From Collinsella sp. (lineage in GTDB: Bacteria; Actinomycetota; Coriobacteriia; Coriobacteriales; Coriobacteriaceae), in contig DXLY01000003.1 of the NCBI GenBank assembly GCA_019414465.1, positions 3,137 through 56,243 of the forward strand: a stretch of DNA of 53,107 nucleotides, read 5' to 3'. Positions 24,890-40,196 of the stretch are shown piece after piece. How positions within the stretch are numbered: the stretch's first letter is position 1; each line of letters starts with the position of its first letter. The notes under the pieces were generated by a model. The model did not search any database and was not told the origin of the DNA. It was given only the letters and a program-made list of their open reading frames with translations. A program made the translations under genes and the position numbers.

Positions 24890-25966
24890 TTACGAATAGA
24901 CGATGGTAAAGGGTACTTCTGTTTCGGTCTCTCCTGTTGATGTGCACCTCGTTCCCTCAAGGGTTACCGATACAACCTGATCGACATTGATGAGCCTTGT
25001 CGGAACCCAGATGTTCTCTCCGCTATTGCGCGCCATCGAAACATAGAAATTGTACGCCCCTGCGTCGTCATCTTCGATAATCTGCTCCGATCCATCCTTG
25101 TAGCTGACGGTCAGTTTATGATCAACTGCTTCATAGCCCAGATCATCTATGTGCGTCTGGATGGAAAACGGGCTGATCTCGAGAGGCGAGTCGTCGGAGC
25201 GGAGCTCCTTTGTATCGACGTGCGCTCCGACGTTAAACCCTGGCGTCGATACCTCGATCACCTTCGCATCCTCACCTTTGCCCTCCGTCCAACTGATATT
25301 CCAGGTGACCGCATGTCGTAAATCTCGATCGCGATTCCAAGATGCAAAGTACATCGTGCCGTTAATGACCGTGTCGCTTGATGTGTCTTTATCAATGGTG
25401 CAGCGTGTATCAGCCCATTCCTCGCCGAAGTTCATGCTGGGTGTACTGACGCCCCCTTCTTCTTCACCATAGAGAACAAGTTCGCCAAGCTCTGCCGCCG
25501 GCTTGTAGTAGTTAACGCCATTCGGATTGGACAATGTAAACGTCACAGCACCGCAACCGTTCTCGTCGATTGCCATCTCATGAATGTCGAGCGTATAGCC
25601 GTTGCCCTCGACGGACAGATTGACCTTCTGGACTGCACCCTCCAGGCTTTGGGGCGCGATACCATCACCAAACTCTCTGGTGTAGGTATATTTCGTCCCC
25701 GACGAGCCGCCATTTGTCCAGGTAACGGACTCTCCGTTGCCATGGTTTCCCCAGGCAGAGGCAAAATAACTGGAATTGACAACAGCGTAGGCGACCCCTC
25801 CGGTCGCCAGCACTCCGGCAAGACATCCGATTACGGCAACATACAGAGGCTTCGCGTGACCCTTTCGGCGAAGCGGCTCGCCAGCAGCGGCATAAAGAAC
25901 ACGGTCAGCAAGATCGCTATCGGCTTGGACGGACTCGAAGGCCTGCTTGATCTGGTTGGATTTCAC
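24890..25966 (-). CDS. DUF4179-type membrane-anchored protein, probable anti-sigma partner
   Basis: 358 aa. A short cytoplasmic N-terminal part (residues 1-40, MKSNQIKQAFESVQADSDLADRV) precedes one membrane helix at about 41-63. A large extracytoplasmic part follows, with beta-rich sequence such as GYTLDIHEMAIDENGCGAVTFT, typical of DUF4179. The start overlaps the upstream ECF sigma gene by 50 bases, so the two are translationally linked. The topology and pairing fit a transmembrane anti-sigma factor that holds the sigma factor until an envelope signal arrives. The signal is unknown. Confidence 0.75.
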   Translation of the reverse strand: MKSNQIKQAFESVQADSDLADRVLYAAAGEPLRRKGHAKPLYVAVIGCLAGVLATGGVAYAVVNSSYFASAWGNHGNGESVTWTNGGSSGTKYTYTREFGDGIAPQSLEGAVQKVNLSVEGNGYTLDIHEMAIDENGCGAVTFTLSNPNGVNYYKPAAELGELVLYGEEEGGVSTPSMNFGEEWADTRCTIDKDTSSDTVINGTMYFASWNRDRDLRHAVTWNISWTEGKGEDAKVIEVSTPGFNVGAHVDTKELRSDDSPLEISPFSIQTHIDDLGYEAVDHKLTVSYKDGSEQIIEDDDAGAYNFYVSMARNSGENIWVPTRLINVDQVVSVTLEGTRCTSTGETETEVPFTIVYS

Positions 25967-26435
25967 GGTCGCCCTCCTCTAGGATGAACTTGAGCTTCGA
26001 TCTGCCGCGAGCTAAACGCGTTCGAACGGTCGCGGCTGGCACATGCAGTAACTCGGCAATTTCTGAAGTCGAGAAACCCAGATAGTAATAGAGCACGATA
26101 GGAATACGGAATCGCTCCGGAAGTCGCATAACGTCTGACAGGACCGCCTTGGTCTCCTCCTGCGCCGTCGAAAGCGAATCGGCCAGATTCTCAATATCCT
26201 CCACGCGCCTCCACGGCTTTCGAAAGAGAGATTTACATTCATTGATCGTGACCCGGATAAGCCATCGACGAAGATGCTCCCAGTTTTCAAATTGCGCGTC
26301 GCTTTTGAGCAACTTAAGAAAGACGTCTTGAGCGACATCGTCGGCGTCAGCGCGATCACGCAGATACGTCAATGCGATCCGAAACACGACATCCCGGTGG
26401 TCTTCGACCGCCTGTCTAAAAGCTTGTTCTTCCAT
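25917..26435 (-). CDS. ECF-type RNA polymerase sigma factor
   Basis: 172 aa sigma-70 family protein with regions 2 and 4 only. Region 2 includes RIALTYLRDRADADDVAQDVFLKL. Region 4 reads LPERFRIPIVLYYYLGFSTSEIAELLHVPAATVRTRLARGR, with its helix-turn-helix. Start at ATG 26435, with GGGAGGTGATT directly upstream. Followed by an overlapping membrane-anchored DUF4179 gene, a usual sigma/anti-sigma arrangement. A promoter resembling the SigW consensus sits 49 bases upstream, suggesting autoregulation. Confidence 0.94.
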   Translation of the reverse strand: MEEQAFRQAVEDHRDVVFRIALTYLRDRADADDVAQDVFLKLLKSDAQFENWEHLRRWLIRVTINECKSLFRKPWRRVEDIENLADSLSTAQEETKAVLSDVMRLPERFRIPIVLYYYLGFSTSEIAELLHVPAATVRTRLARGRSKLKFILEEGDREIQPDQAGLRVRPSR

Positions 26436-26483
26436 AATCACCTCCCGGTGACATTAATGGTTCTCGATGAGGCCCTCACCATA

Positions 26484-26512
26484 GATACGCTCTTGTCGGG
26501 CGAAATGTTTCA
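26484..26512 (-). promoter_or_regulatory. SigW-like ECF promoter upstream of the sigma gene
   Basis: TGAAAC (26507-26512), then 17 bases beginning ATTT, then CGTATC (26484-26489), on the minus strand. Bacillus SigW promoters have TGAAAC and CGTA with similar spacing. The match supports self-activation of the ECF gene. Confidence 0.65.
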
Positions 26513-26600
26513 AATTCAAGCATGAAAAACCGACCAAATAAACCTGTCCCTTTTTGGCAAGGGATCAACGGAACGCAACAGGTTGAGCATACGCAAGCGA

Positions 26601-26700
26601 GCGGCCCCCAGAGCGTACAAGGTGGCATGAAAAAGGCAGGGCATTGACCTTTTGGTCATGCCCTGCCTTTTGAATGACAGATTGTAGCTCTGGGGGCCGC
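26601..26700. terminator. rpoC terminator nested in a 14-bp outer inverted repeat
   Basis: The inner hairpin (26631-26671) pairs GGCAGGGCAT with ATGCCCTGCC plus GACC with GGTC, and is followed on the minus strand by five U residues. It is a strong terminator 73 bases after the rpoC stop. Outside it, GCGGCCCCCAGAGC (26601-26614) and GCTCTGGGGGCCGC (26687-26700) form a second perfect 14-bp stem. The 26436-26600 stretch contains the ECF promoter and nothing else recognised. Confidence 0.88.
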
Positions 26701-26744
26701 GCAGCGACGGAGGTCGCCGCCGTTCGTTAGAACGGCGGAACTAA

Positions 26745-31220
<4,476 letters not shown>

Positions 31221-31226
31221 AGTCAA

Positions 31227-34718
<3,492 letters not shown>

Positions 34719-34791
34719 CAGGTTTTTCCTCCTTCACGGAAATGCTCGGTGGGTTGGCGAGGCATAGCTTCGCCAGTTATCGCAACCTAAT

Positions 34792-34819
34792 AGTTTATCA
34801 GGTACCGACCGTTGGGCAA
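34792..34819 (-). promoter_or_regulatory. Predicted rpoBC promoter
   Basis: TTGCCC (34814-34819), 16-base spacer and TAAACT (34792-34797) on the minus strand, about 75 bases before the rpoB start. It supports separate transcription of rpoBC from galU and rplJL. Confidence 0.5.
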
Positions 34820-34952
34820 GAAAAGCCTTGACGCGATTGAGTTTTTGGAGTAGCAAAGTTTTTCGGCAGAAAATATGCAGGTAGATGTATGTGTATCGAA
34901 CATCTGTTCATATATTTTCTGTGAACAGAGGGCCGGCAATCGCAGCTCTTAT

Positions 34953-34985
34953 AAAAAACGGGCGCGAACCGAGGTCCACGCCCGT
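34953..34985 (-). terminator. Terminator after galU
   Basis: ACGGGCG (34958-34964) pairs with CGCCCGT (34979-34985); six U residues follow on the minus strand. Lies 20 bases after the galU stop. Confidence 0.88.
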
Positions 34986-35005
34986 AAATGTCGATGCCCG
35001 AAGGC

Positions 35006-35914
35006 TTATTTGCGCATCAAACCGCCGCGCTCGTCGATGGCGTCCCAGAAGGCGCCAGCAAAGCGAGGATCGCTTGCGGCCATGAGGGCGTTGGTGGCCA
35101 TCCAGCCAGACGGGGTGCCGGTGTCGTAGCCCGAAAGCGGGTCGATGACGACGGCGTACATGGCCTCGCGGTCGAGCGAGCGGGCCATGGCGTCGGTCAG
35201 CTGGATCTCGCCGCCCTTACCAGCCTGCTGATCGGCCAGCAGGTCCATGACCAGCGGGCTCAGCAGGTAGCGACCGACGATGTACAGGTTGGACGGAGCC
35301 GCCTCGGGAGCGGGCTTCTCAACCAGACCGCCGATGCGCCAAACGGCACCAGGCTCGTCGTCGGCAGCATTCTCGAAGCCCTCGAGAGCGCCCACGCGAT
35401 CGCCGGCGATGACGCCATAACGGCTGACTTCCTCGGGAGCGCACGCGGCAACGGCGATAACCGAAGCGCCACCGTGCTCCTTGGAGACGGCGAGCATCTT
35501 GTCGCAGATGTCGCGGTTGGGCACAACGTAGTCGCCCAGAAGAACCAGGAAGTTCTCCCCCGCCACAGCGTCGGCGGCAGATCGAATAGCGTGACCGAGG
35601 CCCTTGGGCTCGTACTGATAACGGAAGTCGACCGGCATACCGCCCGCATGGGCGACGGCGTCGGCATAAGCATCCTTGCCGCGCTCGCGCAGCAGGTTCT
35701 CGAGCGAACGGTCGGGCTGGAAGTAGCTCAGCAGCTCGGGCTTACCGGGAGAGGTAACGATGATGGCATCGTCGACCTCCTCGGGGTCGAGTGCCTCCTC
35801 AACGACATACTGAATGACCGGCTTGTCGAGCACCGGCAGCATCTCTTTGGGCGTGCACTTGGTGCCAGGCAGAAAACGCGTGCCAAGACCGGCGGCGGGG
35901 ATGATTGCCTTCAT
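35006..35914 (-). CDS. galU: UTP-glucose-1-phosphate uridylyltransferase
   Basis: Makes UDP-glucose from UTP and glucose-1-phosphate, for cell-surface glycans and galactose metabolism. 302 aa. Nucleotide-binding signature AAGLGTRFLPGTKCTPKEML at the N-terminus, then KPVIQYVVEEAL, YEPKGLGHAI and GDYVVP. Start at ATG 35914, the family-standard N-terminus; an open frame continues to 36205 without similarity. It has its own promoter and terminator and sits between rplJL and rpoBC, an unusual place since those clusters are normally adjacent. Confidence 0.96.
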   Translation of the reverse strand: MKAIIPAAGLGTRFLPGTKCTPKEMLPVLDKPVIQYVVEEALDPEEVDDAIIVTSPGKPELLSYFQPDRSLENLLRERGKDAYADAVAHAGGMPVDFRYQYEPKGLGHAIRSAADAVAGENFLVLLGDYVVPNRDICDKMLAVSKEHGGASVIAVAACAPEEVSRYGVIAGDRVGALEGFENAADDEPGAVWRIGGLVEKPAPEAAPSNLYIVGRYLLSPLVMDLLADQQAGKGGEIQLTDAMARSLDREAMYAVVIDPLSGYDTGTPSGWMATNALMAASDPRFAGAFWDAIDERGGLMRK

Positions 35915-36010
35915 GTTATTCAAAGATCCTTTCGCAGGCGCAAAAGCGCCCCATGCGTGCGGCGCACAGCCGCAGACCAAATTGCGATACCCAAGCATCT
36001 TACCGCTGGA

Positions 36011-36038
36011 ACTATATGTCGCTACAAGGCAGGGACAA
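36011..36038 (-). promoter_or_regulatory. Predicted galU promoter
   Basis: TTGTCC (36033-36038), 16-base spacer and TATAGT (36011-36016) on the minus strand. The remaining bases of the 35915-36228 gap show only a long galU leader (about 90 bases) and the rplL terminator. Confidence 0.65.
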
Positions 36039-36163
36039 TTCTTCAGCAGGTCAACGCAAATTATTGCTCGAATGGTGCAATTTAATTGCCCAACGGCAGG
36101 ACACCCGATACGACGCAAATCACAGAACATGGCAGTTTGAGCAACCGATACCGAGGGACCTAA

Positions 36164-36201
36164 AAACAAAAAAGACGGGGCTCGCAATGCGAACCCCGTC
36201 T
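36164..36201 (-). terminator. Terminator after rplL
   Basis: A 13-bp stem with one G-U pair (36173-36185 with 36189-36201) and a 3-base loop, followed on the minus strand by TTTTTTGTTTTT. Ends the rplJL transcript before galU. Confidence 0.92.
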
Positions 36202-36228
36202 GCAAAGAAATCTGGCGAGAAAGCCTGA

Positions 36229-36606
36229 TTACTTGAGGGTGACAGCAGCGCCAGCAGCCTCGAGCTTCTCCTTGGCAGCCTCGGCGTCCTCCTTCTTGGC
36301 ACCCTCGAGAACAGCCTTGGGAGCGCCCTCGACGACCTCCTTGGCCTCCTTCAGGCCAAGGTTGGTGAGCTCACGGACGGCCTTGATGACCTGGATCTTG
36401 TTGTCGCCGAAGCCCTCGAGCACGACGTCAAACTCGGTCTTCTCCTCGGCCTCAGCAGCGCCAGCAGCGGGAGCGGCGACAACAGCGGCAGGAGCAGCGG
36501 CGGAAACGCCGAAGGTGTCCTCGATAGCCTTAACGAGCTCGGAAGCCTCGAGAAGGGTCATTTCCTTAAGAGCATCGATGATCTCATCGGTGGTAAGCTT
36601 AGCCAT
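36229..36606 (-). CDS. rplL: 50S ribosomal protein L7/L12
   Basis: 125 aa stalk protein that recruits translation GTPases. The N-terminal dimerisation part (MAKLTTDEIIDALKEMTLLE) is followed by an Ala-rich hinge (VSAAAPAAVVAAPAAGAAEA). The C-terminal domain has FDVVLEGFGDNKIQVIK and LKEAKEVVEGAPKAVLEG. Start at ATG 36606 by conservation. Lies about 100 bases after rplJ in the usual order. Confidence 0.98.
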   Translation of the reverse strand: MAKLTTDEIIDALKEMTLLEASELVKAIEDTFGVSAAAPAAVVAAPAAGAAEAEEKTEFDVVLEGFGDNKIQVIKAVRELTNLGLKEAKEVVEGAPKAVLEGAKKEDAEAAKEKLEAAGAAVTLK

Positions 36607-36708
36607 TTCTAAGTCCTTTCGGTTTCCGTGTCTGTGCACGGAGATCAGTTAAAACACGGCGCGAATGCGCCAGGGGTGCGGCGTTGCCGCCGCGGGTGAA
36701 AACAGCGA

Positions 36709-37230
36709 CTAGGCTGCCTTCTGCTCGGAGACCTGCTGGATCGAACGAGCGAGACCAGAGGAAACGCCGTTGACGCAGACAGCGATGTCGCGAGCGAAAC
36801 CGGAGATGAGACCGGCAATCTGGCCGAGAAGCTGGTCCTTGGTGGGCAGCTCGGCGATAGCCTTAACATCATCAGCGGAAACGGCCTTGCCGTCGGAGAT
36901 ACCGCCCTTGATCTCAAGGACGCCCTTGGACTTAGCGGAGAAGTCCTTAAGGGTCTTAGCGGCCTCGACCGGCTCGGTCTCGTAGAACACATAAGCGACG
37001 GGGCCGGCGAGGATCTCGTCGAGCTCGGGCTGCTCCTGGTTCTTGAGAGCGATCTTGACCAGGTTGTTCTTGTAGACCTTCATCTCGGCGCCGCACTCGC
37101 GAAGCTGATGACGCAGCTCCTGAGCCTGCTTAACCGTCAGACCGTTGTAGTTGACGACGAACAGACCGGCGTTCTCGGCGATACGGGACTCAATCTCTGC
37201 AACCTTGTCGATTTTGTACTGCTGGGGCAT
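36709..37230 (-). CDS. rplJ: 50S ribosomal protein L10
   Basis: 173 aa. The N-terminal rRNA-binding domain contains VNYNGLTVKQAQELRHQLRE and VYKNNLVKIAL. The C-terminal helix (from about residue 135) binds L7/L12 dimers. The start ATG at 37230 has GAGGAGGTG upstream. L10-L12 normally represses its own synthesis by binding the leader; a matching leader RNA is present 120 bases upstream. Confidence 0.97.
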   Translation of the reverse strand: MPQQYKIDKVAEIESRIAENAGLFVVNYNGLTVKQAQELRHQLRECGAEMKVYKNNLVKIALKNQEQPELDEILAGPVAYVFYETEPVEAAKTLKDFSAKSKGVLEIKGGISDGKAVSADDVKAIAELPTKDQLLGQIAGLISGFARDIAVCVNGVSSGLARSIQQVSEQKAA

Positions 37231-37280
37231 GAATTACACCTCCTCGAATTCTTTCCGGGCACGGTCCGCCACAAGGACGT

Positions 37281-37332
37281 GACGGGGGCATGTCCAAAAA
37301 GAAAGCCCCCGCGCTGCATGAGCGACGGGGGC
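37281..37332 (-). promoter_or_regulatory. Attenuator-like hairpin in the rplJ leader, with alternative pairing partner
   Basis: On the minus strand GCCCCCGTCGCT pairs with AGCGCGGGGGC (37305-37332) and is followed by CTTTCTTTTTGG, an intrinsic terminator between the L10 leader and rplJ. The same 9-mer GCCCCCGTC occurs again downstream (37281-37289), so the 3' arm has two possible partners. Pairing with the downstream copy would break the terminator and put the U-run in a loop. This looks like a terminator/antiterminator switch. Confidence 0.6.
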
Positions 37333-37349
37333 GAGAAGACATATCTACT

Positions 37350-37421
37350 CGACCACCTCGGCTGGCGGGAAGTCCCATTAAGCTCGCGGGTAAGACCCGT
37401 TTGCGCCGGCTGTCTCTGGCA
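37350..37421 (-). ncRNA. Ribosomal protein L10 leader (autoregulatory 5' UTR)
   Basis: The transcript between the promoter and the attenuator holds AGCCGGCG, a small hairpin CGGGTCTTACCCG, CTTAATGGGA and CGCCAGCCGAGGTGGT. The order and the CTTAAT plus GAGGTG words are those of the L10 leader family bound by L10(L12)4. Secondary structure was read by eye only. Confidence 0.68.
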
Positions 37422-37446
37422 GCGGATTCGTGCGTGAACCGAAAGT

Positions 37447-37475
37447 ATTATGGCGGGGACCCCGGCGTCGGTCAA
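37447..37475 (-). promoter_or_regulatory. Predicted rplJL promoter
   Basis: TTGACC (37470-37475), 17-base spacer and CATAAT (37447-37452) on the minus strand. Its -35 overlaps the left arm of the large palindrome described next. The predicted leader is about 210 bases. Confidence 0.75.
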
Positions 37476-37676
37476 CGGGAAACCGGGCTGCACACAATTC
37501 CACCATCCGGCCGCGCCGCCGAAGGCCAGGCGCAAGGTTTTCGCTCGGTCAGGTCCTGAGCTCGCACGAAGAGCACATTAAGTGCTCTTCGGCTCGTGCG
37601 GAATCTACGAAAACCTTGCGCCTGGCCTTCGGCGGCGCGGCCTGCGGTGACTTTGGGGCAGCCCGGTTTCCCGTTG
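37473..37676. repeat. Nested palindromic element of about 200 bp
   Basis: Three concentric inverted repeats share one centre region. Outer arms: 19 bp perfect (37473-37491 with 37658-37676, CAACGGGAAACCGGGCTGC and its complement). Middle arms: 35 bp perfect (37509-37543 with 37608-37642). Inner arms: 9 bp (GAAGAGCAC 37568-37576 with 37582-37590). The element codes for nothing recognisable. It lies between the rplJ promoter and the 3' end of an aminotransferase gene. Confidence 0.93.
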
Positions 37677-37735
37677 GCCGGCGCCCCCACTCATAAGCCT
37701 TAAGTCGGTGGGCTGATATGTTGCGTCCCTGATGG

Positions 37736-38872
37736 CTACAAGGTTGAAAGGAAGGTGGACAGGCGGCGGAGGCCTTCGTCCAGGTCTTTATCGGAAACGC
37801 AATAGCTGAGGCGGACGTGGCCTTCGGTGCCGAAGCAGTCGCCCGGGACTAGGGCTACGTTTGCCTCTTCGATGGCTTTGATGCAGAAGTCTTCGCTTGT
37901 TAGGCCGAACTTTTTGATGCTCGGGAAAGTGTAGAAGGCTCCTGCGGGCTCTACTACGTCGAGGCCCATGGCGTATAAGGCTGCGAGTACACGTTTGCGA
38001 CGAGCTCGGTAGACTTCGAGCATGGGGGTGGGGTCGACGGTCAGAGCTCGAGCTGCAGCGTCCATCTCAAATGAAACGGCGCTCGATACTAAGTATTGGT
38101 GAGCTTTTGCGATCTCGGCGATGACGGGTGCCGCTGCTGCGAGCCAGCCCAGGCGCCAGCCGGTCATAGCCCAGGGCTTGGAGAAGCTCTCGATGACGAC
38201 CGTCTGCTCACGCAGCTCCGGGTGACGCTGGGCAAAGCGCTCGTAGCCATCCACATAAACCAGGCGGTTGTATACGTCGTCGCAGACCACGTAGATGCCC
38301 GCCTGCTCCGCCACGTGCGCCACGGCGTCGAGCGATGCCGTGTCGAGGATGCAACCCGTGGGATTGTTGGGCGAGCAGATGACGATGGCCTTGGTCGCCG
38401 GCGTCACGCAAGCACGAAGCGCATCCTCGTCAATCTGGAATTGCGCGGGCTCCGTATCCAAGAAGACCGCTTTGGCGTGGTTGGCCACAACGATGCTCTC
38501 GTACAGGCCAAAGGCCGGCGTGGGGATAATGACCTCGTCGCCGGGGTTGAGCATGGCCATGAATGTTGCCGACAGTGCCTCGGTCGCGCCGTCGGTCAGG
38601 ATGACCTCATCGGCGGAAAACGCCAGGCCCGCGTCATCCATATATTTGGACAGTGCATCACGCAGGGCGGGGCGACCGTTGTTGGGCGGATAGTGCGTGT
38701 CACCGCGGTCCAGCGCGGCGGTCACCTCGGCGCTAATCACATCGGGCGTGGGAAAATCGGGCTCGCCGAGCGCAAGCGCGATGCACCCCGGGTGCTGGGC
38801 GGCGAGCGCGTTGATCCGGCGGATACCGGAGGGCTTGAGCGTGGCAAGCGAGGTATTCATGGGCAGTCGCAT
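37736..38872 (-). CDS. Pyridoxal-phosphate aminotransferase, class I/II
   Basis: 378 aa, aspartate-aminotransferase fold. Begins after a short lead with KPSGIRRINALAA and ALGEPDFPTPD (substrate loop). The substrate/PLP residues are in SPNNPTGCILD and VVCDDVYNRLVY, and the PLP lysine is Lys232 in ESFSKPWAMTGWRLGW. The C-terminal VRLSYCVSDKDLDEGLRRL has the carboxylate-binding Arg. GAAAGGA five bases before the ATG at 38872 fixes the start. Amino-donor specificity cannot be decided; PatA- or AspC-like are options. Confidence 0.93.
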   Translation of the reverse strand: MRLPMNTSLATLKPSGIRRINALAAQHPGCIALALGEPDFPTPDVISAEVTAALDRGDTHYPPNNGRPALRDALSKYMDDAGLAFSADEVILTDGATEALSATFMAMLNPGDEVIIPTPAFGLYESIVVANHAKAVFLDTEPAQFQIDEDALRACVTPATKAIVICSPNNPTGCILDTASLDAVAHVAEQAGIYVVCDDVYNRLVYVDGYERFAQRHPELREQTVVIESFSKPWAMTGWRLGWLAAAAPVIAEIAKAHQYLVSSAVSFEMDAAARALTVDPTPMLEVYRARRKRVLAALYAMGLDVVEPAGAFYTFPSIKKFGLTSEDFCIKAIEEANVALVPGDCFGTEGHVRLSYCVSDKDLDEGLRRLSTFLSTL

Positions 38873-38965
38873 GGCGTTCCTTTCGTAAGGGTTGCACTAG
38901 GATAGCGCGGCGGGGCGCCGCCAGACGGTGTAACCTAAACGGAAACGAGCCGGAAAGGAGATGGC

Positions 38966-39628
38966 ATGGAGACGACCGCGCGTAGCGACGTACCAAAAAC
39001 ACTGCAAACCATTGCGTATATCAGCATTCCCAATAGCGCCGATCTTGAGTTTTTGCTTTGGGACCTGCAGGATGCCATCGCCGCCTATGCACAGCTTTCC
39101 GGCACTGCACTCCCCCGCCCAGTCGACTTGAAGGCAAATGACGCCGGCAGCGTTGCCGATGGCATCGTGCTGGCCATTGAAGATATGGCTGACGATGAGA
39201 CGTTGACAGCCATCGAGCAGGCGCTTGAGCGCTTTGGCAGTACGGGAACGCGTGTCTACGCCGTGATTAGAGCCGCACAACAGGGCGCTGAGCAGGCGCG
39301 TGGGACCGCCGTTCGCTTGCACAAGGCATGCGAGCGCCATGACCAATTGTGGTGTGGCGGCGTTGCCATCTGCGCCGGCAGCGGCATCGCAGCGCTTCGC
39401 CATTCCCCACGCATGGGCCTCTTACGCCGACCATTTTCGGAAGCGATGGATAAGCTTGTGGGCGCTGTGCGCATGGGCTGCTCCGTCGAGCATGCACAGC
39501 GACTTGGCGGCGGCAATGCCGCCAACGTCGACGCCGACGGCATGGTTTGCGCCGAGCCAGCCGTGCCCGCGCCGGTCTGGCGAGGCGTTCTGAAACACCT
39601 CGGCGCCCACACTCAATCAATAATCTAA
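38966..39628 (+). CDS. Protein of unknown function, possible flavodoxin-like fold
   Basis: 220 aa, not recognised. GAAAGGAGATGGC precedes the ATG, so translation looks real. Alternating hydrophobic strands and helices (IAYISIPNS, RVYAVIRAA, QLWCGGVAICAGSGI) suggest a Rossmann or flavodoxin-like fold. The segment LWCGGVAICAGSGIAAL with a later helix resembles NADPH-FMN reductase-like proteins, but no catalytic motif is convincing. Cys residues in WCGGVAICAG and MVCAEPAV may be functional. It converges on the deoxyinosine glycosylase gene, leaving a single base between stops, and is divergent from the aminotransferase. Confidence 0.7.
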   Translation: METTARSDVPKTLQTIAYISIPNSADLEFLLWDLQDAIAAYAQLSGTALPRPVDLKANDAGSVADGIVLAIEDMADDETLTAIEQALERFGSTGTRVYAVIRAAQQGAEQARGTAVRLHKACERHDQLWCGGVAICAGSGIAALRHSPRMGLLRRPFSEAMDKLVGAVRMGCSVEHAQRLGGGNAANVDADGMVCAEPAVPAPVWRGVLKHLGAHTQSII

Positions 39629-39629
39629 A

Positions 39630-40193
39630 TTAATGAGCTGCCCAGTCAACGGCTTCACTCCAACGCTCGACAAGCCGCTCCAAACGCCACGCCGCGTTGG
39701 CAGGACTTGTCGAGGGCAGGACGATGGCGGGCAGCCCCGTCCGATCTTGCAAGTAGCGTTTGTAGAGTCGCCCTGCCGTGCCGCCGTTACAGACAACGGC
39801 CTCGATCGGCGCGGCATCGGTAATGCACTCGATATGTGCCGGCACAACGTTGCGAATGCTCGCGTCACTCGAGCCCTTAATGTCGCAGCCCTCAATCACA
39901 TCCCACAGGGCTACGCCGCCGTTCAGCAGCATGGATCGCTTGGCGGCAATCGAGGCGTCGAGCGTCGCAGGCTCGCTGCCTGCCAAAGGGTCGCCCTCGT
40001 TGGGCGGCACGGGCACACCGAGACACGCGGCCATCACGCGCCAAAAGCGATTCTGAGGGTTGCCGTAATAAAAGGCATTGGCGCGCGAAAGCACCGAGGG
40101 AAACGACCCCAGCACCAAAACGCGCGAGTGCTGGTCGAACACGGGCTCAAACCCATGCTCAATATGTTGATAGCCCACGTCGGACGCAGCCAT
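39630..40193 (-). CDS. DNA-deoxyinosine glycosylase-like protein (uracil-DNA glycosylase superfamily)
   Basis: 187 aa. The N-terminal HGFEPVFDQHSRVLVLGSFPS followed by SRANAFYYGNPQNRFWRV is the signature of the family-6 hypoxanthine/deoxyinosine DNA glycosylases. NGGVALWDVIEGCDIKGSSD and the C-terminal LPSTSPANA complete the UDG fold. It would remove hypoxanthine that arises from adenine deamination. It starts 3 bases after the amylase gene stop, so the two are probably one transcript although functionally unrelated. Confidence 0.9.
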   Translation of the reverse strand: MAASDVGYQHIEHGFEPVFDQHSRVLVLGSFPSVLSRANAFYYGNPQNRFWRVMAACLGVPVPPNEGDPLAGSEPATLDASIAAKRSMLLNGGVALWDVIEGCDIKGSSDASIRNVVPAHIECITDAAPIEAVVCNGGTAGRLYKRYLQDRTGLPAIVLPSTSPANAAWRLERLVERWSEAVDWAAH

Positions 40194-40196
40194 GGC

